From Caballeronia sp. (lineage in GTDB: Bacteria; Pseudomonadota; Gammaproteobacteria; Burkholderiales; Burkholderiaceae), in the NCBI RefSeq assembly GCF_028292365.1, contig NZ_JAQGMM010000133.1, forward strand, positions 1 through 55,251: 55,251 bases of DNA, written 5' to 3'. A program made the position numbers and the translations under genes. Below, piece after piece: positions 55,100-55,251 of the stretch; the stretch's first letter is position 1; each line of letters starts with the position of its first letter. The notes beneath the pieces are model-generated. The model was not told the origin of the DNA. It ran no database searches and saw only the letters and a program-made list of their open reading frames with translations.

Positions 55100-55251
55100 T
55101 TACTCACCCAGGTAAGCGGCCCTGACCTTCGGATCATCCAGCATGGTCTTCGCGTCACCCGACATGGTGACCAGACCCGAATCCATCACATACCCGCGAT
55201 TCGCCGCCTGCAACGCCAGCCGCGCGTTCTGCTCAACCAGCAGCACCGTCA
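55100..55251 (-). CDS. LivF-type ABC transporter ATPase, C-terminal end
   Basis: The gene enters the window from the right; only its last 50 residues are seen, ending LAYLGE-type: TVLLVEQNARLALQAANRGY, VMDSGLVTMSGDAKTMLDDPKVRAAYLGE. The VEQNA and final YLGE motifs are typical of branched-chain amino acid ATPases (LivF). The start and motor domain lie outside the window. Confidence 0.9.
   Translation of the reverse strand, partial: TVLLVEQNARLALQAANRGYVMDSGLVTMSGDAKTMLDDPKVRAAYLGE

Overview
The window looks like chromosomal DNA of a Burkholderiaceae beta-proteobacterium (Paraburkholderia/Caballeronia type). This rests on high GC, the cysI-DUF934-cysH block divergent from a CysB-type regulator, and the family mix (RsuA, PoxB, AtuA pairs, LysR-flanked acid-catabolism genes). 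The species call is inference.

Layout. (1) 1-5186 is core: assimilatory sulfate reduction genes on the minus strand (cysI, DUF934, and cysH cut by the window edge), cysB divergent from them, and an orphan branched-chain-amino-acid-type binding protein. (2) 5321-5405 is tRNA-Leu(CAA). Its 3' end (5383-5405) recurs at 33420-33441 with one base missing, and a decayed P4-type integrase (5577-5954) follows the tRNA. These mark 5383-33441 as a roughly 28 kb genomic island. (3) The island carries a membrane GGDEF/EAL protein, a broken GNAT gene, and a coordinated set of genes for amide, N,N-dimethylformamide (DMF) and urea use. Those are urtAB; an AmiC/AmiR-type sensor and antiterminator pair; a DMFase operon (small and large subunits, a Rieske-like protein lacking metal ligands, a Sel1-repeat protein and a 100-residue unknown); and one long minus-strand operon urtC-urtD-urtE-amiE-ureE-ureF-ureAB-ureC-ureG-ureD-norQ-like-norD-like. 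A second AmiR-like ANTAR protein lies just upstream of that long operon. (4) After the island, core sequence resumes: a NYN/OST-HTH protein; a carboxylic-acid catabolism region with three unrelated transporter families, AtuA-type proteins, an amidohydrolase, a class III CoA-transferase, a CitE-like lyase and two LysR regulators; poxB; rsuA; an esterase lipoprotein; a ferredoxin-type reductase; a class III aminotransferase; a GNAT; and the end of a livF-like gene.

How the island works together (inference from sequence). Each of the three metabolic operons (urtAB; DMFase; urtCDE-amiE-ure-norQD) starts with a sigma-54 type -24/-12 promoter. Each has a dyad resembling an NtrC site upstream: near-identical GCGCAC-N7-GTGCGC at two, and a weaker version at the third. 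Each has a leader in which a hairpin with hexaloop AAAGNY lies 6-8 nt before an intrinsic terminator. ANTAR proteins bind hexaloops with A1 and G4 and prevent termination, so the likely logic is a nitrogen-limitation input at initiation plus an amide input at the terminator. The enzymes would release ammonia from DMF (through dimethylamine), short aliphatic amides and urea, and the Urt transporter would import amides or urea. The MoxR/VWA pair (norQ/norD-like) at the end of the urease operon is a candidate metal-centre maturation or activation machine, possibly for the mononuclear-iron DMFase or the nickel urease.
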